Below are positions 31,246 to 42,700 of a stretch of 64,000 nt of DNA, in pieces; positions within the stretch are counted from its first letter, which is position 1; each line of letters opens with the position of its first letter. The notes under the pieces are model-generated. The model saw nothing but the letters and a program-made list of their open reading frames with translations, was not told the origin of the DNA and did no database searches. A program made the translations under genes and the position numbers. The DNA comes from Babylonia areolata (taxonomy: Eukaryota > Mollusca > Gastropoda > Neogastropoda > Buccinidae), in the NCBI RefSeq assembly GCF_041734735.1, contig NC_134882.1, positions 22,939,852-23,003,851 of the forward strand, read 5' to 3'.

Positions 31246-31779
31246 ATTACTAATATTATCATGATTACCATCATCATCATCATCAGCGTCGTCGTCGTTA
31301 CCATCATCATCATCGTCGTCGTCGTCATCATCAGTATCATTCCCATTGTTGCTGTTTTTCATTCCCTTTAATGATAATGTCAAGGTTTCAGTCTCAATCA
31401 GTTCGAGTCGCCTTAGACACTGTTCCTCGCATGATAGTATTAAACAGACCTGGTAGCTTAAGCCTTGTTCATTATTGTTGTTGTTGTCATTAGTAGTAGT
31501 AATAGTATTATTGTTGTTCTTCTTCTTCTTATTATTATTTTTCTATTACTGTTATCGTGTTATTCTTTTTTGTTGTTGAGAACGAAATATATATATGTTC
31601 CTTTTGAGTTATTATCTGTCCACTGTTGTTAACTTGTCATGTCACTGAGGGCTGATGCAGTGCAGATGTCGATGGTATGATAGTAATGTGTTTGTTGTGG
31701 TTACAACTGCTGCTGCCAGTGGTGAATATGGCACTCAAGATGTGTGAACACACCTGACACTGTCGTTGATCCCCTAACC
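31246..31779. other. Trinucleotide arrays and unassigned sequence
   Basis: (ATC)n/(GTC)n (31267-31345) and TTG/TTC/TTA-rich runs (31470-31580) dominate. No gene is seen. Confidence 0.6.
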
Positions 31780-31782
31780 TGC

Positions 31783-31836
31783 TTTGGTCGTGTGGAGAAC
31801 GCTGCACTGCTGAACACATCACCAACATTCTCCATC
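31783..31836 (-). repeat. Diverged copy of the 56-bp unit found at 38.26-38.45 kb
   Basis: CTGCTGAACACATCACCAAC followed by ATTCTCCATC is identical in core to the three tandem units at 38264-38431. It abuts the 3'-most point of the inverted LINE D segment. Confidence 0.7.
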
Positions 31837-34740
31837 AGTTTTGCCCTCTGGCCATTCCTGACAATGTCTTCCTAGAGTGGGTGAAATGGCTGTGTTGAAT
31901 AGATGGTTGAGGTTTTCGGTGTTTTTCTCCCATTCTTTTGTTTCTTTCAGATCTTGTAGTCGGCATATTAGCTGGATTGTGTCTTCTGCTTGCCCCATCC
32001 ATGATCTTCCTCGTCCTAGACGGCTGCCTTTTGGTTCTTTGACTGTGTCATGCAGTGGGTTTTGAGGGTTTTCTAATGCTTTGAAGTAGGTCTTGACCTG
32101 TTCTAACTTGTTTCTGGCCTGCACTGAAGGAAGGTCAAGCAGGTATCGCATGGTTTCTGTAGGCGTGTCTTTTGTTGTTCCAAGGATCAGCCTCATAGCT
32201 TCATTTTGAACTCTTTCTAATTTTAAGAGGCTGCTTTGAGACGGTGTTGTTAGCCCAAGTCCGTAGTCGATCACACTGAGGACGAGTGATTGGTATAGCA
32301 GGAAGAGGTGGCGTTGTTCAATACCTTTGGTTGCCATTGCCTTTAAGACTGAAAGGCCTTTTTTGCATTTGAGAACAGTGTTTTCTGAAGGTCAGCATCC
32401 TGTCGAAGTGTATTCCTAGGTAGCGTAGGCATTCAGTTTTCTCGATCTGAATCCCATTGAATGGTGATTTGCTCGCGGTTCTGTTGTTCAGGGTGCACAG
32501 TAACGTTTGGGCTTTCGCTGGATTGATGGAAGATCCTGTGTCTTTGCACCATTGAGCAATATTGTTTAGTTGTTTCTGGACGGCTTTGGTTCTTTCCTGA
32601 GCATCTTTCGAAGTTTTGAAGACCAGGCCATCATCCGCAAGAGTAAGCACCCGAGCTATTCCATTGTTGTTTAAGTCTGCAAGGCCCTTCGTGTACACAT
32701 TGTAGAGGACAGGAGAGATCGGAGACCCTTGTGGCAGTCCCATGGATAGTTTAGAAGGTGCGGACATCCAATCTCCAAGGCGTAGGACGACGGTTCTTTC
32801 CTGAAGCGCTGCTGCTATCCATCTTGTCAGTGTCAAACTTACTCCATACCTTAGTAGCAGCTCCATGAGGTGTGCAAACTGGACTTTATTGTAGGCATCT
32901 TCAAGGTCGATTGCTACTGCTAGTGTTTCTTCTTTCCTTTGAAATCCTTCATACACCTCATATGCAAAAGCAGCTGCATTTTCCCATGTGGACTTGCCTG
33001 TTCTGTAACCACCTTGATTTGAAGGGAGAATGTGCCTGTGTTCAAGATCCCTTGCAAGTTTCCTGGCTATCATGCGTTCCATGAGCTTTCCAGCAATGTT
33101 TTGCATGGTTAGGATCCGGTAGCCGCTTACCTGATGATGGTCCTTTCCTGGTTTTGGTATGGGCTTTAAGAAGCTGTGTGTCCAGTTCCATTGTGGAAAC
33201 TGTTTTGATATAGATTGAAAAGTTTGCTTCTGTCTTCTTCCGATAGTTCCTTGATGTCCGAGTAGTGAACTTTGTCTGGGCCAGGGGCTGATTCTTTCTT
33301 GCATTTAGCTATTGCTTCATTTAGATCATCTATTGTCAAGTCATCATCAGGTCCAGTCTGCATAAGGGTTTGGTTTAACTCCTCAACATATTTCTTTTTC
33401 TCATCTAAGTTTCTTTGATCGCTCTGTTGTATGAAACGTTTGAGCAGGGCGGATCCTTTTTCTTCGTTTGTCTTAAGCTTGGTTCCGTCAGTGTCTACCA
33501 TGTCTGGGGTTGTTGTTGTGCACGTTTTCCCTTCCATGCGACGATAAAATTGCCAGAACTCTGTCAATGTTGAGTCATAACTGAGTGCCTCGCAAAACTG
33601 TTTCCACTTGTCATTTTTGGCCTCTTGAGCAATGGTTTCAAACTGTTTAGTTTTTTCTTCCTTTTTTATTTCAATATCTTTGTCCGGAGATGGTTTTGTT
33701 CTTTCTTTTTGCCAACGTTTGACAGCCGCATGTTTTTCTATCCAGGCTCTGTCTGTGTCGGTATTCCACCATGGGGGCTGAATAGTTTGCATCCTGTTCG
33801 GTGCCGTTCTTTTGTTTCTTCTGCGTCTTAATTTTTCGATGACGGTTGTCTCTTTGGTTTCATACTGAAATGGATCACGTGGTTTCATGCAGCGTTTATC
33901 TGACAGTTTCTGTAGACTGAAAACTACTGGGAGGTGGTCACTGCCTTGGTGTGGAAGCGTCTCTGCATTCATTTCTGCTCTGAATTTTGGAGATGTTAGA
34001 GCAATGTCAATCACACTGTCACTGTCCCCTTGTCTTGTTCCAAGGCGAGTTGGGGATGTGGTTGTTAATGGGCTAAGAAGAATTTCCCCTATCATTCCTT
34101 CAAGTGCGAGTCCTTGTGGGTTGGTGTTCCGCTGGTCCCATAGCTTCGATCTTGCATTGAGGTCTCCATAGATAATGACTGAGTCTCCAAGTTCGTTCTC
34201 TATTTCCTCTAAAAAGGCCCAATCCTCTTTTCTTGTGCAGGTTCCTGGGTGAACATAGGCATTGATGAGCACGATGCTTTTGTGAATTCCGTCAGGTTTT
34301 TCGAGACGCACACCCCCACTAGTTCACATGAGTTGCTACACCATTTCTCTAGATTTATGGTGGAAACTTTGTTTTTTTAGGTTTTTGTTCAGTATGATTG
34401 CTACTCCTCTTCCTTCATTCCTTTGAAAGACTGTGAAATTCTCAAACTGTATTGGTCTGTCTGCACTTGTCCTGGTCTCTTGGAGACATAAAATGTCAAA
34501 ATCATATGCCAATTTCTCAATTGTTGAGATTCTCATTCTCGCGCTGGAACAATTCCAACTGCCGATTCTAAAGAATTTCTTTGACAGCCGCTCTGCTTTT
34601 GTCATTCTTCTACCTAAGCACAATCTTTTCCCACCTCTTTTGCCACGCCTGTTTTGGGGTTTTGGGGATCTGAATTTATGTCTCGTGCTATGCAGCTGAT
34701 CCCCGAGGTGCACGCGAGACAGGGTTTTGTAAGTATCCAT
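31837..34740 (-). pseudogene. LINE D ORF2, endonuclease and reverse transcriptase
   Basis: The frame starts near MDTYKTLSRVHLGDQ (34740). The endonuclease shows IGSWNCSSARMRI, LCLQETRTSAD, IIYGDLNARSKLWD and SDHLPVVFSL. A Lys/Trp-rich linker includes PPWWNTDTDRAWIEKH. The RT has VAIDLEDAYNKVQF (A), MGLPQGSPISPVLYN (B), LADDGLVF (C) and LRYLGIHFDRM, followed by a connection domain (LSVIDYGLGL, RLGRGRSWMGQAED). Frame breaks occur near 34320, between 33304 and 33166, and near 32330. Copy number and age are unknown, but this type is common in molluscs, where the same ORF normally continues into RNase H. Confidence 0.85.
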
Positions 34741-34930
34741 AGAAGGGTGTTCTATGTGGTGAGGGAAAAAGTTCGGTCGCCCTGACAGAGCCTCTTATCA
34801 GGGAAGGGCAATGGATGTCCATCTGTGTGGAGTCCGTCAGCCTGGTGTCGCCCTAAGGCCAGACTGCATACAGTTAGTGACTGTTTAACCCAACAGCCAT
34901 TCATCCCATTGGTACTGTATGAAAGCCGTG
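31837..34930 (-). mobile_element. LINE D, inverted 5' portion: 5' UTR, endonuclease, RT
   Basis: This segment carries the 5' leader (about 34930-34741), endonuclease and RT of an RNase H-type LINE, all on the minus strand. It stops just after the RT/connection domain at residues ...EWPEGKTDG. The expected RNase H domain is missing here but lies about 3.7 kb to the right on the opposite strand (35550-36212). Together the two parts give the shape produced by twin priming. Confidence 0.8.
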
Positions 34931-35549
34931 GGATTGGGGATTTTTGTCAGGTTGTCTCCTCTTAGCCAGTGGAAGGGTGCATCTGGGTATTGTTGTGTAG
35001 CAGATTTTATTTTGCAGAAAAATACAGGTCCTTCTCTAGTTTTGAGCCCTCTCCATAATTTACTAATAATTCAAACATTAAACAATAAAGCCATGACAAA
35101 TTATTAATCAAATTCACAGAAAAATCACTTAGCTTTTGTTCTGAAGCTTGCAGGTTGCCTGTAAAAACTGACCAGCGTGATCTTAACACCTGGCGGATTC
35201 ATTCAGCCACGCTACACGATTTCAAATACTGCCCACCCAGCTCACAGTCCTGATGGGTCCGCTAAGCATTGCATAACTTACAACGGTCAATTTTCGCGCA
35301 GCTTCGGCCGGTGGTGTGCTGTTTCTAGGTGTTTCTAGGCCCTCTCTGTCATTCACTAATAATTCCATAATTAAACAATAACGCCATGACAAATTATCAA
35401 ATTATCAGTCAGTCACACAGAAAAATCACTCTGTCCAAAACAGAGATAAGCGATTTTTCCATGCATTCAACGGACAATCTATCTTTGAGCCCTCTCAATA
35501 ATTTACTAATAATTCCATAATTAAACAATAACGCCATGACAAATTATTA
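34931..35549. repeat. Spacer between the two LINE D pieces with three copies of a ~65-bp unit
   Basis: The unit (CCCTCTC...ACTAATAATTCCATAATT...AACGCCATGACAAATTATT) occurs at 35047-35107, 35340-35402 and 35490-35550. The first two copies are followed by a shared CAGAAAAATCACT. The third copy ends exactly where the RNase H frame begins. No gene is seen. Confidence 0.75.
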
Positions 35550-36212
35550 AGAAAAGTAAAGAAGAGGACATCATCATATACACAGATGGCTCAGTCACCA
35601 AAGACCAATCCGGTTGGGGATTCACTGCGAAACAAAATGGAAAAACAGTTAGGGAAGAGAATGCTGCCTACAAAGTCACAACCTCCAGCCTAACGATGGA
35701 AGTTGAAGCTGTGACACATGCCCTCCAGTGGCTATCGTCCATCCATACGCCCGGAAACCAACATGCCATGATTCTAACCGACTCAATGAACCTCATACAG
35801 AAAATTGAAAACGGAATGGGAAGCCCAGAGTGGCATAAGGCAATGCGCAACTTTCAGATAAAAAAAACTCACATGGTCATACTGCCCGGGACATGCAGGA
35901 GTTAAGGGAAATGAGCGAGCTGACAGACTTGCTGGTAACGTAACACCAACGAGCGGCCTACATCTAGGAAAATCGGAAATCCTCAGAAAAGTCAAAGAAT
36001 ATCAAAAAGAACAGGTACAAGGCCATCACACCATCGATCGCCTCAAAGAAATAAAAGCAGAGAGAGGGAGCGGCCATAAGTCTAACATGAAAGGTAGAGC
36101 ACGATGCTTTGCAAATCAAACAAATATCGGCATCATTTCCAAACCAACATTGCGCAAATTTCTTCAAAACGGAACAGAGTCTCTGTGGGCTTTTCCAAAT
36201 ACAATAGACTGA
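35550..36212 (+). pseudogene. LINE D RNase H domain and C-terminus, plus-strand piece
   Basis: RNase H reads IIIYTDGSVTKDQSGWGF (first Asp), LTMEVEAVTHALQW (Glu) and MILTDSMNLIQ (Asp). After a one-base frame change in the A-run near 35860 it continues YCPGHAGVKGNERADRLAGN (last His/Asp). The C-terminal tail ends LWAFPNTID-stop at 36210-36212. The N-terminal limit (about IIKKSKEED) falls within a few codons of where the inverted 31837-34740 piece stops, and the two do not overlap in domain content. Confidence 0.85.
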
Positions 36213-36383
36213 GCAACACACTAGACGCCACGTTCTTGGCATCAGAGATCTTTTCCCAAACAGTGGCAGCCTCTGTGCGTGTGTGTATGTGTGTGTTTGT
36301 GTGTATGTGTGGGTCTGTGTTTTTGAGTGCGTTTGTTCATGCGTGAGAGTGTAAGTGTACACAAGTGTCAGGAGAGTTCTGTG

Positions 36384-36428
<45 letters not shown>

Positions 36429-36605
36429 GGGAGGTGGGGGTGCAGGGAGGTAGGTAGAGGATGAGGTGAGTGTATGCATGCCTACACTGTGGGAGCAACA
36501 GGATATTGGAACGTATATACTATATATATATCTTGGTATATATGTGTGTGGGGTTGGGGGTGGGAGATATGGGCGTGTGTGTGTGCTTGTACAAGTAAGC
36601 GTTCA

Positions 36606-36646
<41 letters not shown>

Positions 36647-36719
36647 CGTGGAAGCTGCGATACATAGACTAGAAATGAGTGTGTGGAGGACGGGGTAGAG
36701 GAGGTGCAGGGTAATTTGT

Positions 36720-36767
<48 letters not shown>

Positions 36768-37183
36768 GGAGCTCATGTACGTTTATATGTATTTGACTGT
36801 GCTTTCATATCTGTGAAACTGCGTTTTTGGGGCATATCTGTTATGCATGTGTGGGTGTATGTATGAATGTGTGTCTTCATGTTTTATATTTATTTGCTTA
36901 TTTATCATCATTGTTGTCTTATTTATTTAATTATTTATTTATTATTATTATTATTTTATCATTATTTTCATTACTACTACCTTTTTTTAATATCATAATT
37001 ATTATTTATTTATGTAAGCTTATATATATATATTTTTTTTTTTCTCAAGGCCTGACTAAGCGCGTTGGGTTACGCTGCTGGTCAGGCATCTGCTTGGCAG
37101 ATGTGGTGTAGCGTATATGGATTTGTCCGAACGCAGTGACGCCTCCTTGAGCTACTGAAACTGAAACTGAACTCCTCTCTGTC
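36213..37183. repeat. Several (TG)n arrays and AT-rich spacer
   Basis: (TG)n arrays lie at about 36384-36424, 36609-36645 and 36719-36766, and a (TA)n/T-run at about 37021-37044. The final stretch (37045-37183), with GGCCTGACTAAGCGCGTTGG and GCTACTGAAACTGAAACTGAA, resembles the end of another short interspersed repeat. No gene is seen. Confidence 0.7.
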
Positions 37184-38080
37184 CACTTGGTGATGATGTG
37201 TGTCCACTTGGTGATGATGTGTGTCCACTTTGTGATGATGTCTGTCCACTTGGTGATGATGTCTGTCCACTTGGTGATGATGTCTGTCCACTTGGTGATG
37301 ATGTGTGTCCACTTTGTGATGATGTCTGTCCACTTGGTGATGATGTCTGTCCACTTGGTGATGATGTCTGTCCACTTGGTGATCAAGTGGTGATGTCTGC
37401 CCGCTTGGTGATGATGTCTGTCCACTTGGTGATGATGTGTCCACTTGGTGATGATGTCTGTCCACTTGGTGATGATGTGTCCACTTGGTGATGATGTCTG
37501 TCCACTTGGTGATGATGTGTCCACTTGGTGATGATGTCTGTCCACTTGGTGATGATGTGTCCACTTGGTGATGATGTCTGTCCACTTGGTGATCAAGTGG
37601 TGATGTCTGCCCGCTTGGTGATGATGTCTGTCCACTTGGTGATGATGTGTCCACTTGGTGATGATGTCTGTCCACTTGGTGATGATGTGTCCACTTGGTG
37701 ATGATGTCTGTCCACTTGGTGATCAAGTGGTGATGTCTGCCCGCTTGGTGATGATGTCTGTCCACTTGGTGATAATGTGTCCACTTGGTGATGATGTCTG
37801 TCCACTTGGTGATGATGTGTCCACTTGGTGATGATGTCTGTCCACTTGGTGATCAAGTGGTGATGTCTGCCCGCTTGGTGATGATGTCTGTCCACTTGGT
37901 GATGATGTGTCCACTTGGTGATGATGTCTGCCCACTTGGTGATGATGTGCCCACTTGGTGATAATGTGTCCACTTGATGATGATGTCTGTCTACTTGGTG
38001 ATGATGTCTGTCCACTTGGTGATGATGTCTGTCTACTTGGTGATGATGTCTGTCTACTTGGTGATGATGTCTGTCCCGTC
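37184..38080. repeat. Minisatellite of alternating 21- and 19-bp units with higher-order structure
   Basis: The plus-strand unit contains GATGATGTCTGTCCACTTGG; the 19-bp variant lacks CT of CTGT. A variant block starting GATCAAGTGGTGATGTCTGC followed by CCGCTTGG recurs at 37381, 37591, 37721 and 37851, giving higher-order periods of 210, 130 and 130 bp. The unit lacks stops in several frames, which explains the His/Gln/Thr-rich open frames on both strands. Confidence 0.95.
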
Positions 38081-38091
38081 TCTTTTCCCCT

Positions 38092-38250
38092 GCACTGTTG
38101 ACTGACGGATGGTCTTGAAGAGCCGTTCAGATCTTGTCACGTGATACCATCTCCCTTTCCCTGTTTTCACTGTGGTCAGAAAGTCCTCATTCTGAGCAGT
38201 TTCTGACGGTTTTCCTGTTGTGGGGTTCTCATAGGTGAACGCATCAGGTC
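38092..38250 (-). CDS. Exon-like reading frame beside the minisatellite
   Basis: On the minus strand a frame open for about 60 codons reads AFTYENPTTGKPSETAQNE, later GKGRWYHVTRSERLFKTIRQ, then STVQGKRDG, and runs into the minisatellite. The residue composition looks protein-like (balanced, with Trp/Tyr/Phe) and unlike the neighbouring repeats. I do not recognise a family. A stop lies just upstream in frame, so if real it is an exon or a decayed fragment. No clear splice signals flank it. Confidence 0.25.
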
Positions 38251-38263
38251 ACTGGTCGCGAAA

Positions 38264-38431
38264 CCTGGTTTGGTCATGGGGGCACTACACTGCTGAGCAC
38301 ATCACCAACATTCTCCATCTCTGGTTTGGTCATGGGGGCACTACACTGCTGAACACATCACCAACATTCTCCATCTCTGGTTTGGTCATGGGGGCAATAC
38401 ACTGTTGAACACATCACCAACATTCTCCATC
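38264..38431. repeat. Three tandem 56-bp units
   Basis: Units start at 56-bp spacing (TGCTGAGC at 38291, TGCTGAAC at 38347, TGTTGAAC at 38403). They contain GGTTTGGTCATGGGGGCA and CACATCACCAACATTCTCC. A diverged single copy lies at 31783-31836. Confidence 0.9.
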
Positions 38432-38555
38432 TCTGGTTTGATCGTGGGGTAGGGCCCCAGTTCCGACAAAAGCTCCTTTGTCCACTCAGCGATGTTGATA
38501 GTAACTGCATGTGTGCCTAATTTTCTTTTCCATGTTTTCCCCCAAGATTTCTGTG
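38395..38555 (-). CDS. Exon-like reading frame overlapping the first 56-bp unit
   Basis: The minus strand reads WGKTWKRKLGTHAVTINIA, then EWTKELLSELGPYPTIKPEM and ENVGDVFNSVLPP-stop, open for about 55-60 codons. The pattern of charged and hydrophobic residues looks coding. The three 56-bp repeats begin inside its C-terminal end, so tandem duplication may have copied the end of an exon. A possible acceptor (TCGTTCACACAG) lies just upstream. No family recognised. Confidence 0.25.
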
Positions 38556-39779
<1,224 letters not shown>

Positions 39780-42700
39780 AATCTTGACCTCTCACACCTA
39801 CCTCTGACCTCCTGACATCCCACAACTACCACTGATCTCCTGAACTCCCACACCTCACAGACCTCCCCCTGACCTCCAACACCTCCCCCTGACCTCCCAA
39901 ACCTCACACACCTCCCACTGACCTCCTGACATCCCACAACTACCACTGATCTCCTGAACTCACACACCTCCCCCTGACCTCCAACACCCCCTGACCTCCC
40001 AAACCTCACACACCTCCCACTGACCTCCCACACCTCCCCCTGACCTCACACACCTCCCCCTGACCTACAACACATCCCACTGACCTCACACACCTCCCCC
40101 TGACCTCCCACATCCTCCCCCTGACTTCCCACACCTCCCCCTGACCTCCCACACCTCCCACTGACCTCCCACATCCTCCCCCTGACTTCCCACACCTCCC
40201 CCTGACCTCCCACACCTCCCCCTGACTTCCCACACCTCCCCCTGACCTCCCACACCTCCCCCTGACCTCCAACACCTCACACTGACCTCCAGCACCTACC
40301 TCTGACAACCCAAACCTCCCCCTGACCTCCCCATGACCTCCCACACCTCCCTGTGACTTCCCACACCTATCACTGACCTCCCACACCTACCCCTGACCTG
40401 CCACACCTACCTTTGACCTCCCACACTTACCACTGACCTCCCACACTTCCCCCAGACCTCCCACACCTACCTCTGACCTCCCACACCTCCCCTGACCTCC
40501 TACACCTACCACTGACCTCCCACACCTATCTCTAACCTCCCACACCTCCCCTTAACCTCCCACACCTCCTCTGACCTCCTACACTTACCACTGACCTCCC
40601 ACACCTCCCCCTGACCTCACACACGTACCTCTGACGTCCTGACCTCCCACACCTCCCCCTGACCTCCCACACCTACCACTGAACTCCAACACCTAACTCT
40701 GACATCCCACACCTCCACCTGACCTCCCACACGTACCTCTGACCTCCCACACTTACCACTGACCTCCCACACCTCCCACACCTACCTCTGACCTCCTGAC
40801 CTCCCACACCTCCACCTGACCTCCCACACCTACCACTGAACTCCCACACCTTCCCCTAATCTCCCACACCTACCACTGACCTCCAACACCCATCTCTGAC
40901 CTCCCATACCTAACTCTGACCTCCCACACCTACCACTGACCTCCTGCCCTCCCACACCTCCCCCTGACCTCCCACACCTCCTCTGACCTCCTACACTTAC
41001 CACTGACCTCCCACACATCCCCCTGACCTCACACACGTACCTCTGACGTCCTGACCTCCCACACCTCCCCCTGACATCCCACACCTCCCCGTGACCTCCC
41101 ACACCTACCACTGAACTCCAACACCTAACTCTGACATCCCACACCTCCACCTGACCTCCCACACGTACCTCTGACTTCCCACACTTACCACTGACCTCCC
41201 ACACCTCCCACACCTACCTCTGACCTCCTGACCTCCCACACCTCCACCTGACCTCCCACACCTACCACTGACCTCCCACACCTTCCCCTAATCTCCCACA
41301 CCTACCACTGACCTCCAACACCCATCTCTGAGCTCCCATACCTAACTCTGACCTCCCACACCTAACACTGACCTCCTGACCTCCCACACCCACCAGTAAC
41401 CTTCCACACCTACCACTAACTTCCCACACCTCCCCATGACCTCCCACACCTCCCCCCTGACCTCACACACCTACCACTGACCTCCTGATCTCACACAACT
41501 ACCCCAGACCTCCCACACCTACCACTGACCTAAAAAACCTCCCCCTGACCTCCTGACCTCCCACACCTCACCCTGACCTCCCACACATACCTCTGACCTC
41601 CCACACTTACCTCACACACCTCCCCCTGACCTCACACACCTACCACTGACCTCCTGACCTCCCACACCTCCCCCTAACCTCCCACACCTACCACTGACCT
41701 CCCACACCTACCACTGACCTCCAACACCTACCATTGACCTACTGACTTCCCACACCTACACCTCACCTCCCACACCTCCCCCTGACCTCTCACACCTAAC
41801 ACTGACCTCCTGACCTCCCACACCTACCACTGACCTCCAAAACCTATCTGACCTCCCATACCTAACCCTGACCTCCCACACCTACCACTGACCTCCCACA
41901 CCTACCATTGACCTACTGACTTCCCACTCCTACCCCTGTCCTCCCACACCTACCCCTGTCCTCCCACACCTACCACTGACCTCCCACACCTAACACTGAC
42001 ATCCTGACCTCCCTATGACCTCCCACACCTACCACTGACCTCCCACACCTACCACTGACCTCCCAAACCTACCACTGACCTCCAACACCTACTTCTGACC
42101 TCCCACTCCTCCCCCAGACCTCCCACACCTACCTCTGACCTCCTGACCTCCCACACCTCCCCCTGACCTTCCACATCTACCACTGACCTCCCACATCTAC
42201 CACTGACCTCCAACACTTACCCCTGACCTCCCACACCTCCCCCTGACCTCCCACACCTACCCCTGACCTCCCACATCTACCACTGACCTCCCACACCTCC
42301 CTCTGACCTCCCACACCTACCACTGACCTCCCACACCTACCACTGACCTTCTGACCTCCCACACCTCCCCGTGACCTCCCACTGACCTCCTGCCCTCCCA
42401 CACCTCCCCCTGACCTCCCACACCTACCACTGACCTCCCACACCCCCTGACCTCACCTCCCACACCTACCTCTGATGTCATGACCTCCCACACCTACCAC
42501 TGACCTCCTGACCTCCCACACCTCCCCCTGACCTCCCACACCTACTTCTGACCTCCCACTCCTCCCCCAGACCTCCAACACCTACCTCTGACCTCCTGAC
42601 CTCCCACACCTCCCCCTGACCTTCCACATCTACCACTGACCTCCCACACCTACCACTGACCTCCAACACTTACCTCTGACCTCCCACACCTAACTCTGAC

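Noticed and set aside
37045-38015. His/Gln/Asp and Thr/Lys-repeat frames of up to 227 codons
   Set aside because: They are translations of the 21/19-bp minisatellite; frames on both strands are open only because the unit lacks stops.
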